A stretch of 64,000 bases of DNA, taken from Natronorubrum daqingense. GTDB taxonomy: Archaea; Halobacteriota; Halobacteria; Halobacteriales; Natrialbaceae. The position numbers and the translations under genes are program-made. Shown here in pieces: positions 55,574 to 63,301 of the stretch (its first letter is position 1; each line of letters begins with the position of its first letter). The notes under the pieces are model-generated. The model was not told the origin of the DNA, did not search any database, and worked only from the letters and a program-made list of their open reading frames with translations. The stretch covers positions 3,100,001 to 3,164,000 of the forward strand of contig NZ_CP019327.1 of NCBI RefSeq assembly GCF_001971705.1. Direction: 5' to 3'.

Positions 55574-55642
55574 TCACTCGAAGCGCGCGTCGACGACGTG
55601 ATCGACGCCGGCGCTGTGGCTCTTGACGCGTCGCTTCTCGAG
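55574..55642 (-). repeat. Displaced copy of the 3' end of taw2
   Basis: On the minus strand it reads as the last 22 or so codons of taw2 (EKRRVKSHSAGVDHVVDARFE, stop TGA). Compared with 58717-58788 it has two substitutions and one missing Val codon over about 65 bases; similarity ends at the stop codon and at the shared CTCGAG. It has no start of its own. Marks the left edge of the ArsR cassette. Confidence 0.85.
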
Positions 55643-55651
55643 AGGTACATG

Positions 55652-55707
55652 TTATTCAACTAAAAGGTTAAATAATCTCTCCGCATTTATTCAACTAGAT
55701 GGTTGAA
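55652..55707. promoter_or_regulatory. Twin operators over TATA box and start codon of the ArsR operon
   Basis: First inverted repeat 55652-55675: arms TTATTCAAC and GTTAAATAA, six-base spacer, its right arm forming the TATA box (TTAAATAA). Second 55690-55707: arms TTCAAC and GTTGAA around TAGATG, so it covers the ATG at 55699. The two left arms are 35 bases apart. Shared half-site TTATTCAACTA suggests one regulator, most likely the ArsR product. Confidence 0.7.
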
Positions 55708-56037
55708 CGGAAATCGGACGACCTCGATCTCGACGCGATCTTCGGAGCGCTGGCTCACCCGACTCGACGGGAACTCATCGAGCAGTTAGCTAGCGGACCG
55801 AATCGCGTCAGCGATCTGGCCGAGCCACACGATATGTCCCTGGCAGCAGTTTCGAAGCACTTGCAGGTACTCGAGGAGGGGGGACTCGTCGACGTCGAGA
55901 AGGATGGACGCGTGCGCCGGTGTCATCTGGACGCCACACCGTTGAGCGACGCCTTCGGGTGGCTCACCCGCTACCGCGTCTTCTGGGAGGATCGGTTCGA
56001 CGAACTCGAGGACCATCTGGAGGAAGCAGACCAATGA
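55699..56037 (+). CDS. ArsR-family winged-helix regulator
   Basis: 112 residues. LDAIFGALAHPTRRELIEQL, NRVSDLAEPHDMSLAAVSKHLQVL (recognition helix) and EEGGLVDVEKDGRVRRCHLD (wing) are textbook ArsR. It lacks the metal-binding Cys pair of arsenic sensors, and its C-terminal WLTRYRVFWEDRFDELEDHL is of the SRPBCC-linked group known from bacteria. Probably represses its own operon through two operators that overlap TATA box and start. Stop overlaps the next start (ATGA). Confidence 0.9.
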   Translation: MVERKSDDLDLDAIFGALAHPTRRELIEQLASGPNRVSDLAEPHDMSLAAVSKHLQVLEEGGLVDVEKDGRVRRCHLDATPLSDAFGWLTRYRVFWEDRFDELEDHLEEADQ

Positions 56038-56495
56038 CAGACGACACGGCGAACACCGACGCAGTATCCGAATCGCGCGCGGAACACGTGATGATCAGAC
56101 GGACCGTCGACGCCCCACGCGAGCGCGTTTGGCGGGCGTTCACCGACCCCGACGAGGTTCGTTGGTGGTACGGATCGGACATGATGGACGTCGAGATTCA
56201 CGCGCTCGAGGCCGAACCCGGCGGCTCGTTCTCGATTACCATGCGTGACGGCGAGGACGACTACGACATGGAGGGCGAGTTCCTCGAGGTGATCGAGCGC
56301 GAGCGTCTCGTCCACACCTGGTACGTCGGCCGAGTGACGGTGGCGTTCGACGAGGTTGGCGAGGGCACCGAGGTCGTGCTCACTCACGAGGGACTCCCGG
56401 ACCGAGAGACCACCGAGCAACACGCCGAGGGATGGACGGCGGCGATCGAAACGCTGGCGGCAATCGTGCGAAACGACGAGGACCGAGAACGATGA
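56034..56495 (+). CDS. SRPBCC (AHSA1-type) protein, first of two
   Basis: 153 residues from ATG 56034, overlapping arsR by four bases. IRRTVDAPRERVWRAFTDPDEVRWWYG is the start of the AHSA1/START-like fold, followed by GGSFSITMRDGEDD, GEFLEVIERERLVHTW and a C-terminal helix LTHEGLPDRETTEQHAEGW. These hollow beta-helix-grip proteins bind small hydrophobic ligands; in bacterial ArsR-linked sets the ligand is unknown. Overlaps the next gene by four bases. Confidence 0.88.
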   Translation: MTDDTANTDAVSESRAEHVMIRRTVDAPRERVWRAFTDPDEVRWWYGSDMMDVEIHALEAEPGGSFSITMRDGEDDYDMEGEFLEVIERERLVHTWYVGRVTVAFDEVGEGTEVVLTHEGLPDRETTEQHAEGWTAAIETLAAIVRNDEDRER

Positions 56496-56998
56496 CCGAA
56501 GACACGACCGGCGAGCACGAATTCGATCCGAACGAGTACGATACGACGATCACACGAACCTTCGACGCCCCCCGCGAGGCGGTGTGGGCGGCGTGGACCG
56601 ACCCTGAACAGGTCGCCGAGTGGTGGGGGCCCCACGGATTCACCGTCCCCGACTGCGAGGTGGACGCGCGACCCGGCGGCGCGTTCAGCATCGACATGGA
56701 AGCGCCCGACGGAACCGTTTACCCCGACGAGGGAGAGTTCCACGAGGTCGTCGAACCCGAACGGCTCGTCCTCACGAGCCGGGCGTTCGAGGACGACGAC
56801 GGTGGGTACCAACTCGAGGTACGACACACCGTCACGTTCGAAGCCGACGGCGATCAGACGCATCTCACGCTGGAAGCGGAAGTTGCCTCGGCGACGCCGG
56901 CAGTGGAGGAGTCCCTCGGCGGGATGGAAATGGGCTGGAGCCAGAGCTTCGAGAAGCTCGAGGCGTCCGTCGGCGAGTCGGGAGGCGCTCGCACATGA
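56492..56998 (+). CDS. SRPBCC (AHSA1-type) protein, second of two
   Basis: 168 residues. TRTFDAPREAVWAAWTDPEQVAEWWGPHGFT, then GGAFSIDMEAPDGTVY and FHEVVEPERLVLTSRAFE, ending in GMEMGWSQSFEKLEASV. Same fold as the gene before it but only distantly similar, with the canonical WWGP motif. Probably formed by old duplication or co-recruitment. Starts at ATG 56492 and ends in an overlap with the next start. Confidence 0.88.
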   Translation: MTEDTTGEHEFDPNEYDTTITRTFDAPREAVWAAWTDPEQVAEWWGPHGFTVPDCEVDARPGGAFSIDMEAPDGTVYPDEGEFHEVVEPERLVLTSRAFEDDDGGYQLEVRHTVTFEADGDQTHLTLEAEVASATPAVEESLGGMEMGWSQSFEKLEASVGESGGART

Positions 56999-57690
56999 TG
57001 GCGACGACCCCATTTCTCGAGCACCGCAGCGCTCGTCCCTGCGTGGAAATCCCGATCGAGGCCACGCTCGGTGAGTGGGGGCAGGCAAACGACCTCGTCG
57101 GAGTGCTCCTCGAGTGGCTCGACCGGCACGACGAGTCGCTCGTCGGCGCTCCGTTCTACCGGTACCGGGTCCTCGGCGACGAGACGAAGCCGTTCAAGCT
57201 CGAGGTCGACGTCCCGACCGAGGGGCGACTCGACGGCGACGATCGGGTGCAGCCCGGAACGATCCCCGCCGGCACGTACGCGATCCTGGTGCACGAGGGA
57301 GATCCCGACGATCTCCCCGGCCGACACGCGGCGCTCGAGGACTGGGCGGAGGCGAGCGGACACGAACTCGCCCGTCGAACGGACGGCGGGATAATCCGAT
57401 GGGAGGGCCGATACGAGCACTTCCAGACCGACCCCACCGAAGAACCCGATCGGTCGCAGTGGACCACGGAGATCAGCTACCTGCTTCGAGACGACTTCCC
57501 CGAGGAACTGACCGCGCCTACACGCCGCGCGCTCGCCGGGGCCGGCTACTCCCGGCTCGAGCAGCTGGACGGCGCCGATCCGGACGAGATCGAGGCGTTG
57601 CACGGAATCGGACCGTCTGTCCTCGAGACGCTACGGGACGGTCTCGAATCGGCAGGAGGGAGGTTCGCAGACGGCGGTACCCGACCGTGA
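56995..57690 (+). CDS. GyrI-like ligand-binding domain fused to a helix-hairpin-helix motif
   Basis: 231 residues. Residues 1-165 resemble the GyrI/effector-binding fold (CVEIPIEATLGEWGQANDLV, FYRYRVLGDETKPFKLEVDV, GTYAILVHEGDPDDLPG, and YEHFQTDPTEEPDRSQWTTE, the typical end). Residues 180-231 (LTAPTRRALAGAGYSRLEQL, DEIEALHGIGPSVLETLRDG) are one HhH motif of the type seen in DNA-binding or scaffold proteins. The combination of the two is unusual. Reads ATGATG at the start; second ATG is equally possible. Confidence 0.82.
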   Translation: MMATTPFLEHRSARPCVEIPIEATLGEWGQANDLVGVLLEWLDRHDESLVGAPFYRYRVLGDETKPFKLEVDVPTEGRLDGDDRVQPGTIPAGTYAILVHEGDPDDLPGRHAALEDWAEASGHELARRTDGGIIRWEGRYEHFQTDPTEEPDRSQWTTEISYLLRDDFPEELTAPTRRALAGAGYSRLEQLDGADPDEIEALHGIGPSVLETLRDGLESAGGRFADGGTRP

Positions 57691-57818
57691 ATTCCGATCG
57701 CCCGGAAGCCGCGGATCTCACGGCGGCCACGTTCGAAGCGGCCCTCGAACCGCTCCGAATGGACGAGAACCTGACGGCGAATGGGGGCGACGAAGCGGCG
57801 AGCGGAGGTGGCCTCTGA
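57687..57818 (+). CDS. 43-residue protein encoded between overlaps
   Basis: GTG 57687 overlaps the stop of the GyrI/HhH gene (GTGA) and the frame ends at 57818, one base before the next gene's ATG. Sequence VNSDRPEAADLTAATFEAAL then EPLRMDENLTANGGDEAASG. The tight packing favours a translated gene; it may be the truncated remnant of a longer one, since it lacks a hydrophobic core. No family. Confidence 0.45.
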   Translation: MNSDRPEAADLTAATFEAALEPLRMDENLTANGGDEAASGGGL

Positions 57819-57819
57819 G

Positions 57820-58470
57820 ATGGCCGAGGTCCGTGCGAGCATCTCGGTCTCGCTCGACGGCTTCGTTGCCGGCCCGAACGACAGCCGCGAAAACCCGCTC
57901 GGCGACGGCGGCAAGCGACTCCACGAGTGGATCTACGACCTCGCGAGCTGGCGGGAGGTCCACGGCCTCGAAGGCGGCCAGACGGACCGGGCCGACGAGA
58001 TATTCGCCGAGTCCATCGAGAACGTCGGCGCGGTAGTGATGGGCAGGCGGATGTTCGACAACGGCGAAGGGCCGTGGGGTGACGAGCCGTTCGAGGGTCA
58101 CTGGGGCGAGGACCCGCCCTTCGGCGTGCCGGTGTTCGTGCTCACGCACCACGAGCGAGCGCCCCTCGAGTTGGGCGAGACGACGTTCACCTTCGTGACC
58201 GACGGACTCGAGGTCGCCCTCGAACGAGCGACGGAGGCGGCCGACGGCGCTGATGTCTCGACCGCCGGCGGCGCGAGGACGATCCAGCAGTGTGTCGAGG
58301 CGGGCGTGCTCGACGAACTCGAGGTCCATATCGCACCCGTGTTGCTGGGCGACGGGATCAGGCTGTTCGAGCGATCGGCTCACGCCGGAACCGAACTGGA
58401 GCGAACGAGGGTAGTCGAGTCTCCGGGTGTGACGCATCTGCAGTTTCGCGTCGGCCACTCGAGCGCATGA
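57820..58470 (+). CDS. RibD/dihydrofolate-reductase-like oxidoreductase
   Basis: 216 residues. Start VRASISVSLDGFVAGPNDS, then VVMGRRMFDNGEGPWGDEP, FVLTHHERAPLE, and the NADPH-binding STAGGARTIQQCVEAGVLDEL followed by PVLLGDGIRLFE. It is the RibD C-terminal/DHFR fold. These stand-alone reductases appear often beside SRPBCC and ArsR genes in bacteria; the substrate is unknown. Last gene of the cassette. Confidence 0.88.
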   Translation: MAEVRASISVSLDGFVAGPNDSRENPLGDGGKRLHEWIYDLASWREVHGLEGGQTDRADEIFAESIENVGAVVMGRRMFDNGEGPWGDEPFEGHWGEDPPFGVPVFVLTHHERAPLELGETTFTFVTDGLEVALERATEAADGADVSTAGGARTIQQCVEAGVLDELEVHIAPVLLGDGIRLFERSAHAGTELERTRVVESPGVTHLQFRVGHSSA

Positions 58471-58716
58471 ACTCGAAACGAACGGGCTGTCGGTCGGACG
58501 GCCAGTCGCGAGGGTCGAATCCCGAATAAACGGTCGAGAACGACGGTCAGCTCAGCCGAGCGGGGCTCTCGATGACGGCCCGCACCGTCGCGTAGTTCCT
58601 CGAGGACCTCCACGGAACGTCACCGTCTCGTCATTCACCGGAGCCGTCGAGACAGAAATACGCCGCGTCGAACCGCCGAAGGACCGGCTTCGAGCGTTCG
58701 GTTTCGTTACCGAGCG
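58471..58716. other. Spacer between the cassette and taw2
   Basis: 246 bases with no recognisable gene, integrase relic or RNA. A minus-strand open stretch (58380-58613) has no coding signs. Confidence 0.4.
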
Positions 58717-58788
58717 CTACTCGAATCGCGCGTCGACGACGACGTGATCGACGCCGGCGCTGTGGCTCTTGACGCGTCGTTTCTCGAG
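58717..58788 (-). repeat. Right copy of the taw2 3'-end repeat
   Basis: The last 23 codons of the intact taw2 gene, matching 55574-55642 on the same strand and in the same orientation. The copies flank the ArsR cassette as direct repeats about 3.1 kb apart. Confidence 0.85.
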
Positions 58789-59928
58789 CACCTCGAACTC
58801 CCGACTGGCTTCCTCGCTCGCCGCCTCGAGTCGCTCGAGCGGCCGCTCCCACAGCCGCGATCGGGGCGTCGCCTCGTGATAGTGGACGACACCGCCGGGT
58901 ACGAGCGCACGGAGGGCATCCGACAGAAAGTCGTGAGCCTCGTCGGTTCGGGTTCCGTGACCGACCTCGCGTTGTCCGTCCTCGCTTCGTCCCTCATCGT
59001 CCACACCATCGGCCGCGCTACCGTAGTAGCCCATGACGACCCGATCCGCTTCGACGTTGCTCGCGAGGTCTCGACAGTCGCTCACGTAGACGTCGACGCG
59101 CGTTTCGACCCCGTTGAGCATCGCATTCTCGAGTAAGTAACGAACGGCGGTCGGGTTTCGTTCGGTCGCCGTGACGTGCGCGCCGGCGCGAGCCATCGGG
59201 AGGGTGAAGTAGCCGATGCCAGCGAACATGTCGAAGACGCGCTCGCCGCTCTCTACCAGCTCGCCCATCCGTGCCCGTTCAGCCTGGTTTCCCGGCGAGA
59301 ACATCACCTTCGACGGATCGAGGCCGTAGCGCGTCCCGTGTTCGGTGTGGATCGTCTCGGTCTCTCGCTCGCCCGCGACGTGTCGCGTCTTGGGTTCGCG
59401 AAACGTGCCCGCCTCGCCGCCGTTCGCGATTCCTTCGTCGGCCAACACGCTGTCGGCCTCGCCGTGAATCTCGAGCAACGCCTCGCCCAGTTCCCGCTCG
59501 TCCGGGCAGTCGTCCGGAATCGTCACCACCACGACCGACCCGATCACGGCCCACGAACCGGGAACCGACTCGAGGTCCGCTTCACTCCAGCCGCGGGCGG
59601 CGAGGCGATCCTCGAGATCCGGATTTCGAGGCTCGGGCTCGAGTTGCCGGACGACCTCGAGCACTGGCGTCTCCGTCGGCGGCTTCGTGATCGGTAGTGC
59701 GACCCGTTCGGGGCCGTCCTCGCGCACCCGTCGCGAATCGTCGTAGACGCCTTCGGCTCGAAGCGACTCGATAGCCGTCTCCGAACGCGGCTTTTCGACG
59801 ACGGCGGCGAGTGGCGCGTCGGCGCGCGTTCGCTCGAGAACGTCTTCGGGGGTCGTCTCGGGGTCGCGGTCGTTCTCGAAACCCGCCTCGTCGTCGCCCC
59901 TCGCGGGGGTTGCGTCGTCGTCACTCAT
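58717..59928 (-). CDS. taw2: Trm5/TYW2-type tRNA methyl- or aminocarboxypropyl-transferase
   Basis: 403 residues. The class I SAM fold shows ERVFDMFAGIGYFTLPMARA, ERNPTAVRYLLENAMLNGVE and VYVSDCRDLA. The motif IV segment ADRVVMGYYGSA resembles TYW2/Taw2 rather than the Asn-Pro-Pro/Leu-Pro of Trm5, so the reaction is probably transfer of aminocarboxypropyl from SAM to the wyosine base at tRNA-Phe G37. Overlaps nmd3 by eight bases and probably shares its transcript. Its 3' end is duplicated at 55574-55642. ATG 59928 begins MSDDDATPARGDDEAGFE. Confidence 0.85.
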   Translation of the reverse strand: MSDDDATPARGDDEAGFENDRDPETTPEDVLERTRADAPLAAVVEKPRSETAIESLRAEGVYDDSRRVREDGPERVALPITKPPTETPVLEVVRQLEPEPRNPDLEDRLAARGWSEADLESVPGSWAVIGSVVVVTIPDDCPDERELGEALLEIHGEADSVLADEGIANGGEAGTFREPKTRHVAGERETETIHTEHGTRYGLDPSKVMFSPGNQAERARMGELVESGERVFDMFAGIGYFTLPMARAGAHVTATERNPTAVRYLLENAMLNGVETRVDVYVSDCRDLASNVEADRVVMGYYGSAADGVDDEGRSEDGQREVGHGTRTDEAHDFLSDALRALVPGGVVHYHEATPRSRLWERPLERLEAASEEASREFEVLEKRRVKSHSAGVDHVVVDARFE

Positions 59929-61072
59929 CGTCTTTGCGCCCGTCGTCGGGAAGAACGTGCAAGCCGGCACGACTCTTGAGCACGGGAACCGTTTCGGCGT
60001 CCGGATCGAAGTACGACGGCCGCGCGACCGTCTTCGCCCGATAGGTCTCCGGATCGAGCACCTGCACCGCGTTGTCGTCCTCGACGGTGACGACCGTCGT
60101 TTCGACCCCGTCCGCGAGGTGTCCGAGTCGGCGCGCGTCCGGTGAGTTCCCCTCCTCGTAGCCCGCTTCGTAGCGCTCGCCGGTTGTCGCCCGTACGCCC
60201 TTGAGGTTTCCTCGAGCGCTGCGGACGATTACCGGACCGTCATCGTCGTCCTCGAGATCGATGATCTCACCGGGCGTATACGGCGGGAGCCGGACGGCGA
60301 AGGTGACGCGATAGACCTCGTTGCCGTCTGAGTCCTCGGTGACGAGCGTTTCGGCGTCGTTGACCGTTCCGCCGAACTCCTCGATCATCTTGTTCGAGAT
60401 CTTCTTCCCGATCTTGTTGGTCGAGACCTTGATGTTCAGGCCGTCGTCGGTCTCGCTCGTCTCCGTGACGAAGGCGTTTCGGTCGCCGGTCGCTTCCATG
60501 TCGGCGACGATCGTGTTCGCGATCTCCTCTGCCCGCTCGAGTTCCTCGCTCGTCGGCGTTCGATCCTCGGCCCGGATCTGGACGATGCTGGCGTAGTAGT
60601 CCCCGGCGATTCGGCCACAGCGCGTACACGTCTGGCGGGCGATTCTGACCGGCACCGTCACCTCCTCGTCGACCGGCGTGCCTCTGACTACCCCCGTGAA
60701 GTAACAGTGCATCCGGATCGTGTTCGGGTCGATCTGCTCTGGTTCGACCTGCCAGGCGACGTCCTCCACGTCGACGTGCACGGCGAGCGCTTCGCTCACT
60801 TCTTCGATCGCGACGTCGGTGTAGTCTTGGGCCCCAACGTCGATCCACCGATTTCCGCGATAGACGGCCCCGCAGGTCGCACAGACGCGAACGTCGATTC
60901 GCTCCGGCGCGTCGACGAAATCGAAGTCGTCGAAGTAACAGGAATCACAGAGTTCGACGTCTGCGCTGGGTCGAAGCGGATCCGTCGCGTCCTCCTCGCC
61001 GTTCGCGTCGCTCGCCGACCGTTCGGGAACTGCCTCCCCACACCGGGGACAGAACGCACGCGACTCACTCAT
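59921..61072 (-). CDS. nmd3: NMD3-family ribosome biogenesis protein
   Basis: 383 residues. The zinc ribbons are CPRCGE (near 8), CDSCYF (near 42), CATCGAVY (near 64) and CTRCGR (near 148). The rest matches archaeal NMD3: YDEE-like acidic and TNKIGKKISNKMIEEFGGT, then VYRVTFAVRLPPYTPGEII. In eukaryotes NMD3 exports the large subunit; in archaea it is expected to help its assembly. Begins MSESRAFCPRCGEAVPE. First gene of the nmd3-taw2 pair. Confidence 0.92.
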   Translation of the reverse strand: MSESRAFCPRCGEAVPERSASDANGEEDATDPLRPSADVELCDSCYFDDFDFVDAPERIDVRVCATCGAVYRGNRWIDVGAQDYTDVAIEEVSEALAVHVDVEDVAWQVEPEQIDPNTIRMHCYFTGVVRGTPVDEEVTVPVRIARQTCTRCGRIAGDYYASIVQIRAEDRTPTSEELERAEEIANTIVADMEATGDRNAFVTETSETDDGLNIKVSTNKIGKKISNKMIEEFGGTVNDAETLVTEDSDGNEVYRVTFAVRLPPYTPGEIIDLEDDDDGPVIVRSARGNLKGVRATTGERYEAGYEEGNSPDARRLGHLADGVETTVVTVEDDNAVQVLDPETYRAKTVARPSYFDPDAETVPVLKSRAGLHVLPDDGRKDDE

Positions 61073-61152
61073 TGCCCCCGCTTGGAGAGTGAGTGAGTTA
61101 AACGGCCCGCCTTCCGCCCGTCTTCTCGTCGCCCCTGCTGGATTGCCGACGG

Positions 61153-62883
61153 TTACTCGGCGGGTTCGTCGGCGTCACCCGCCTTCCGACGGAGCCACTC
61201 GAGGGTCGCGAGGCCACCGACGGCACCCGCACCCGCGGTGAAACCTGGGACGCTATCGTCGGCGTCGTCTGCATCATCGCCATCGTCGCCATCGTCGCCG
61301 TCGTCATCATCGTCCGCGTCGTCTCCGTCACCGACGTCGTCGGAACCACCATCGGTATCGTCGTCTCCCGAAGCGTCGTCTCCGTCTTCGTTTTCGGCGT
61401 CGTCATCGTCGCTCCCTGAAGCGTCGTCTCCGCCGTCGCTTTCGTCACTAGTACCGTCGTCGCTGCCATCGTCCGTGCTATCGTCGTCTCCGTCGTCGCT
61501 ACTACTGCTCGAGTCGCCGTCGTCACCGTCGCTGTCGTCGGACTCGCTGTCGCCATCGGCGCTCTCGTCTTCCGATTCGTCGTCAGTTTCGCCGTCGTCA
61601 CCGTCGTCGTTCTCCTCTTCCTCCTCTTCGTCCGGTTCCTCGCTTCGGTCGTCGTCCTCGTTCCTGATGGCGACCAGCGTCTCCGAACTGGCGTAGATCG
61701 TCTCGTCGGCGAGTGCGATGGTCGGAATTTCGTCGGTGCCGACGGCCCACTCGATCTCGCCGGTTTCCTCGTCGAACGCGTAGACGCCGTCGGAGGGCTC
61801 CGGAACCTCGTCCGGACCGTACGCCTCGCCGTCGACGGCCAGGCCCGCGTAGACGATTCCGTCGCCGACGGCGACCGAGGGAACGCGGTACGTGTTCACC
61901 TCCGTGTCCCACACTTCCGACCCGGATTCGCGATCGTACCCCGTGACGTTGTACGCGTCGAACGCGTAGAACGCGTCGTCGCTGATCAACGCGGGCATGA
62001 ACGCCCCGCGGTCGTTGTGCTCGCGTTTCCGACCGGTTTCCGTGTCGTACAGCGTCACGTGCCCCTCTCGGTAGATCGAACCGTCTTCGGAATCTGCGCT
62101 GCCGATTGCGACGACACCGTCCGTCGCCACTGGATAGTTGGGTTGATTGGCTCCCGGTTCGGGGAACCGACTGTACTCGTCGTCTCCTTCCGGTTCGTCG
62201 TCGATCCACCGCCTCGAGCCATCGTCGACTTCGAGCGCGTACGCTTTCGATTCACTCGTCGCGAAGACCGCGCCGTCGGCGACGGCGACCGGTTGCTCGT
62301 AGAGCGGATCTTCGCTCGGTTCGACGTACCACTCGATTTCGTGATCCTGCACGTCGACGGCGTACAGCGCCCCGTCCGCGACGACGATCACGAGTCCGTC
62401 CACGATGGTCGGTGACGGAATTTCCTCGTCGTAGTCGAGGTCGGCCTGACAACAGACCGTGCCGTCGGTCCGATCGACCTTCGTGAGTTGCTCCCCACCG
62501 ACGTGGACCGACTCGGGGGTGACTGCAGGTGTTCCGCTCGCGCCCACGTCCTCCGTCTCCCACTCGAGCGATCCGTCGGCCGCGTCGAGCGCGTGGACGC
62601 CACCGTTGGCCACCACGAACACGGTTCCGTTGTCGACTGCGACGGGTCCCCCGTGGTCGTACTCCCACACGACGTCGACCGGTTCCTCCGGAGCGCTCGA
62701 GGCGGGCACGACGCTGTTGTTGCCCGCGTTTCCGCCGAGTGAGGACCACCCGTCAGCTTCCTCCGACGCTGAGGACTCGGCGGTGGCCACGTCGTTGGCC
62801 GCCGTTGCACCAGTGGCGAGCGATCCGAGGGTCAGCGTCACGCCTGCGTACTGCAGGACGCTCCGCCTCGTTTGGTTTGCCAT
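61153..62883 (-). CDS. PQQ-propeller surface protein with Tat signal and PGF-CTERM-like anchor
   Basis: 576 residues. NQTRRSVLQYAGVTLTLGSL is a Tat signal. Residues about 45-400 hold several blades of a beta-propeller with repeats such as DAADGSLEWE, VDVQDHEIEWYV, YDRESGSEVWDTEV and FDEETGEIEWAVG. Residues 400-540 are an almost pure Asp/Glu/Ser/Gly linker. The end DSVPGFTAGAGAVGGLATLE with WLRRK is a PGF-CTERM-like sorting signal for archaeosortase A, although its hydrophobic helix is short. It is a cell-surface protein; ligand unknown. An inverted repeat lies 30-44 bases before ATG 62883. Confidence 0.88.
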   Translation of the reverse strand: MANQTRRSVLQYAGVTLTLGSLATGATAANDVATAESSASEEADGWSSLGGNAGNNSVVPASSAPEEPVDVVWEYDHGGPVAVDNGTVFVVANGGVHALDAADGSLEWETEDVGASGTPAVTPESVHVGGEQLTKVDRTDGTVCCQADLDYDEEIPSPTIVDGLVIVVADGALYAVDVQDHEIEWYVEPSEDPLYEQPVAVADGAVFATSESKAYALEVDDGSRRWIDDEPEGDDEYSRFPEPGANQPNYPVATDGVVAIGSADSEDGSIYREGHVTLYDTETGRKREHNDRGAFMPALISDDAFYAFDAYNVTGYDRESGSEVWDTEVNTYRVPSVAVGDGIVYAGLAVDGEAYGPDEVPEPSDGVYAFDEETGEIEWAVGTDEIPTIALADETIYASSETLVAIRNEDDDRSEEPDEEEEEENDDGDDGETDDESEDESADGDSESDDSDGDDGDSSSSSDDGDDDSTDDGSDDGTSDESDGGDDASGSDDDDAENEDGDDASGDDDTDGGSDDVGDGDDADDDDDGDDGDDGDDADDADDSVPGFTAGAGAVGGLATLEWLRRKAGDADEPAE

Positions 62884-63301
62884 ACAGTAGTGATGAAATT
62901 GCTCCGCGTTACCTATCGGTCCGATAGAATCGTTTCTCTGGGCACACACTCTCGTGCAATTGTTCGCTCACTCACAACCATCTCCCATGTGCACCTGCCG
63001 AGTACACCGGTCGAAAAATCGCCGTTTTATCTCGTTTCACGCGTCGATTGTTCACTTCAAAATCACGGGGTTTTACGTCGAGTTGCCGATGCGAAAACGT
63101 CAGACGCACGTCCGACACACCCGATTTTGTCGTTCGTCTCGGTACTCGTGTCCGCGGGTTTCCATGCGAAACGAGGGGGTTCGGTGATTCGCTCGACGGA
63201 ACGACGACTCGAGGCGGGTTCGATTTGTTCAGTTCACGACGGTCACGCCTCGCGACCGAACCGTCAGGGTACTTATTGTATCTGAGCCCATTGGTTTCAG
63301 T
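62884..63301. promoter_or_regulatory. Divergent promoter region with a palindrome
   Basis: 418 bases between the PQQ protein and the HtpX-like gene. On the minus strand the palindrome CTATCGG-T-CCGATAG at 62913-62927 sits 30-44 bases before ATG 62883, where a TATA box would be. On the plus strand TACTTATTG near 63272 lies about 28 bases before ATG 63302. No small gene recognised between. Confidence 0.5.

Noticed and set aside
58380-58613. Minus-strand frame in the spacer between the cassette and taw2, considered as an integrase relic
   Set aside because: No tyrosine-recombinase residues or other signature; Arg-rich chance frame.
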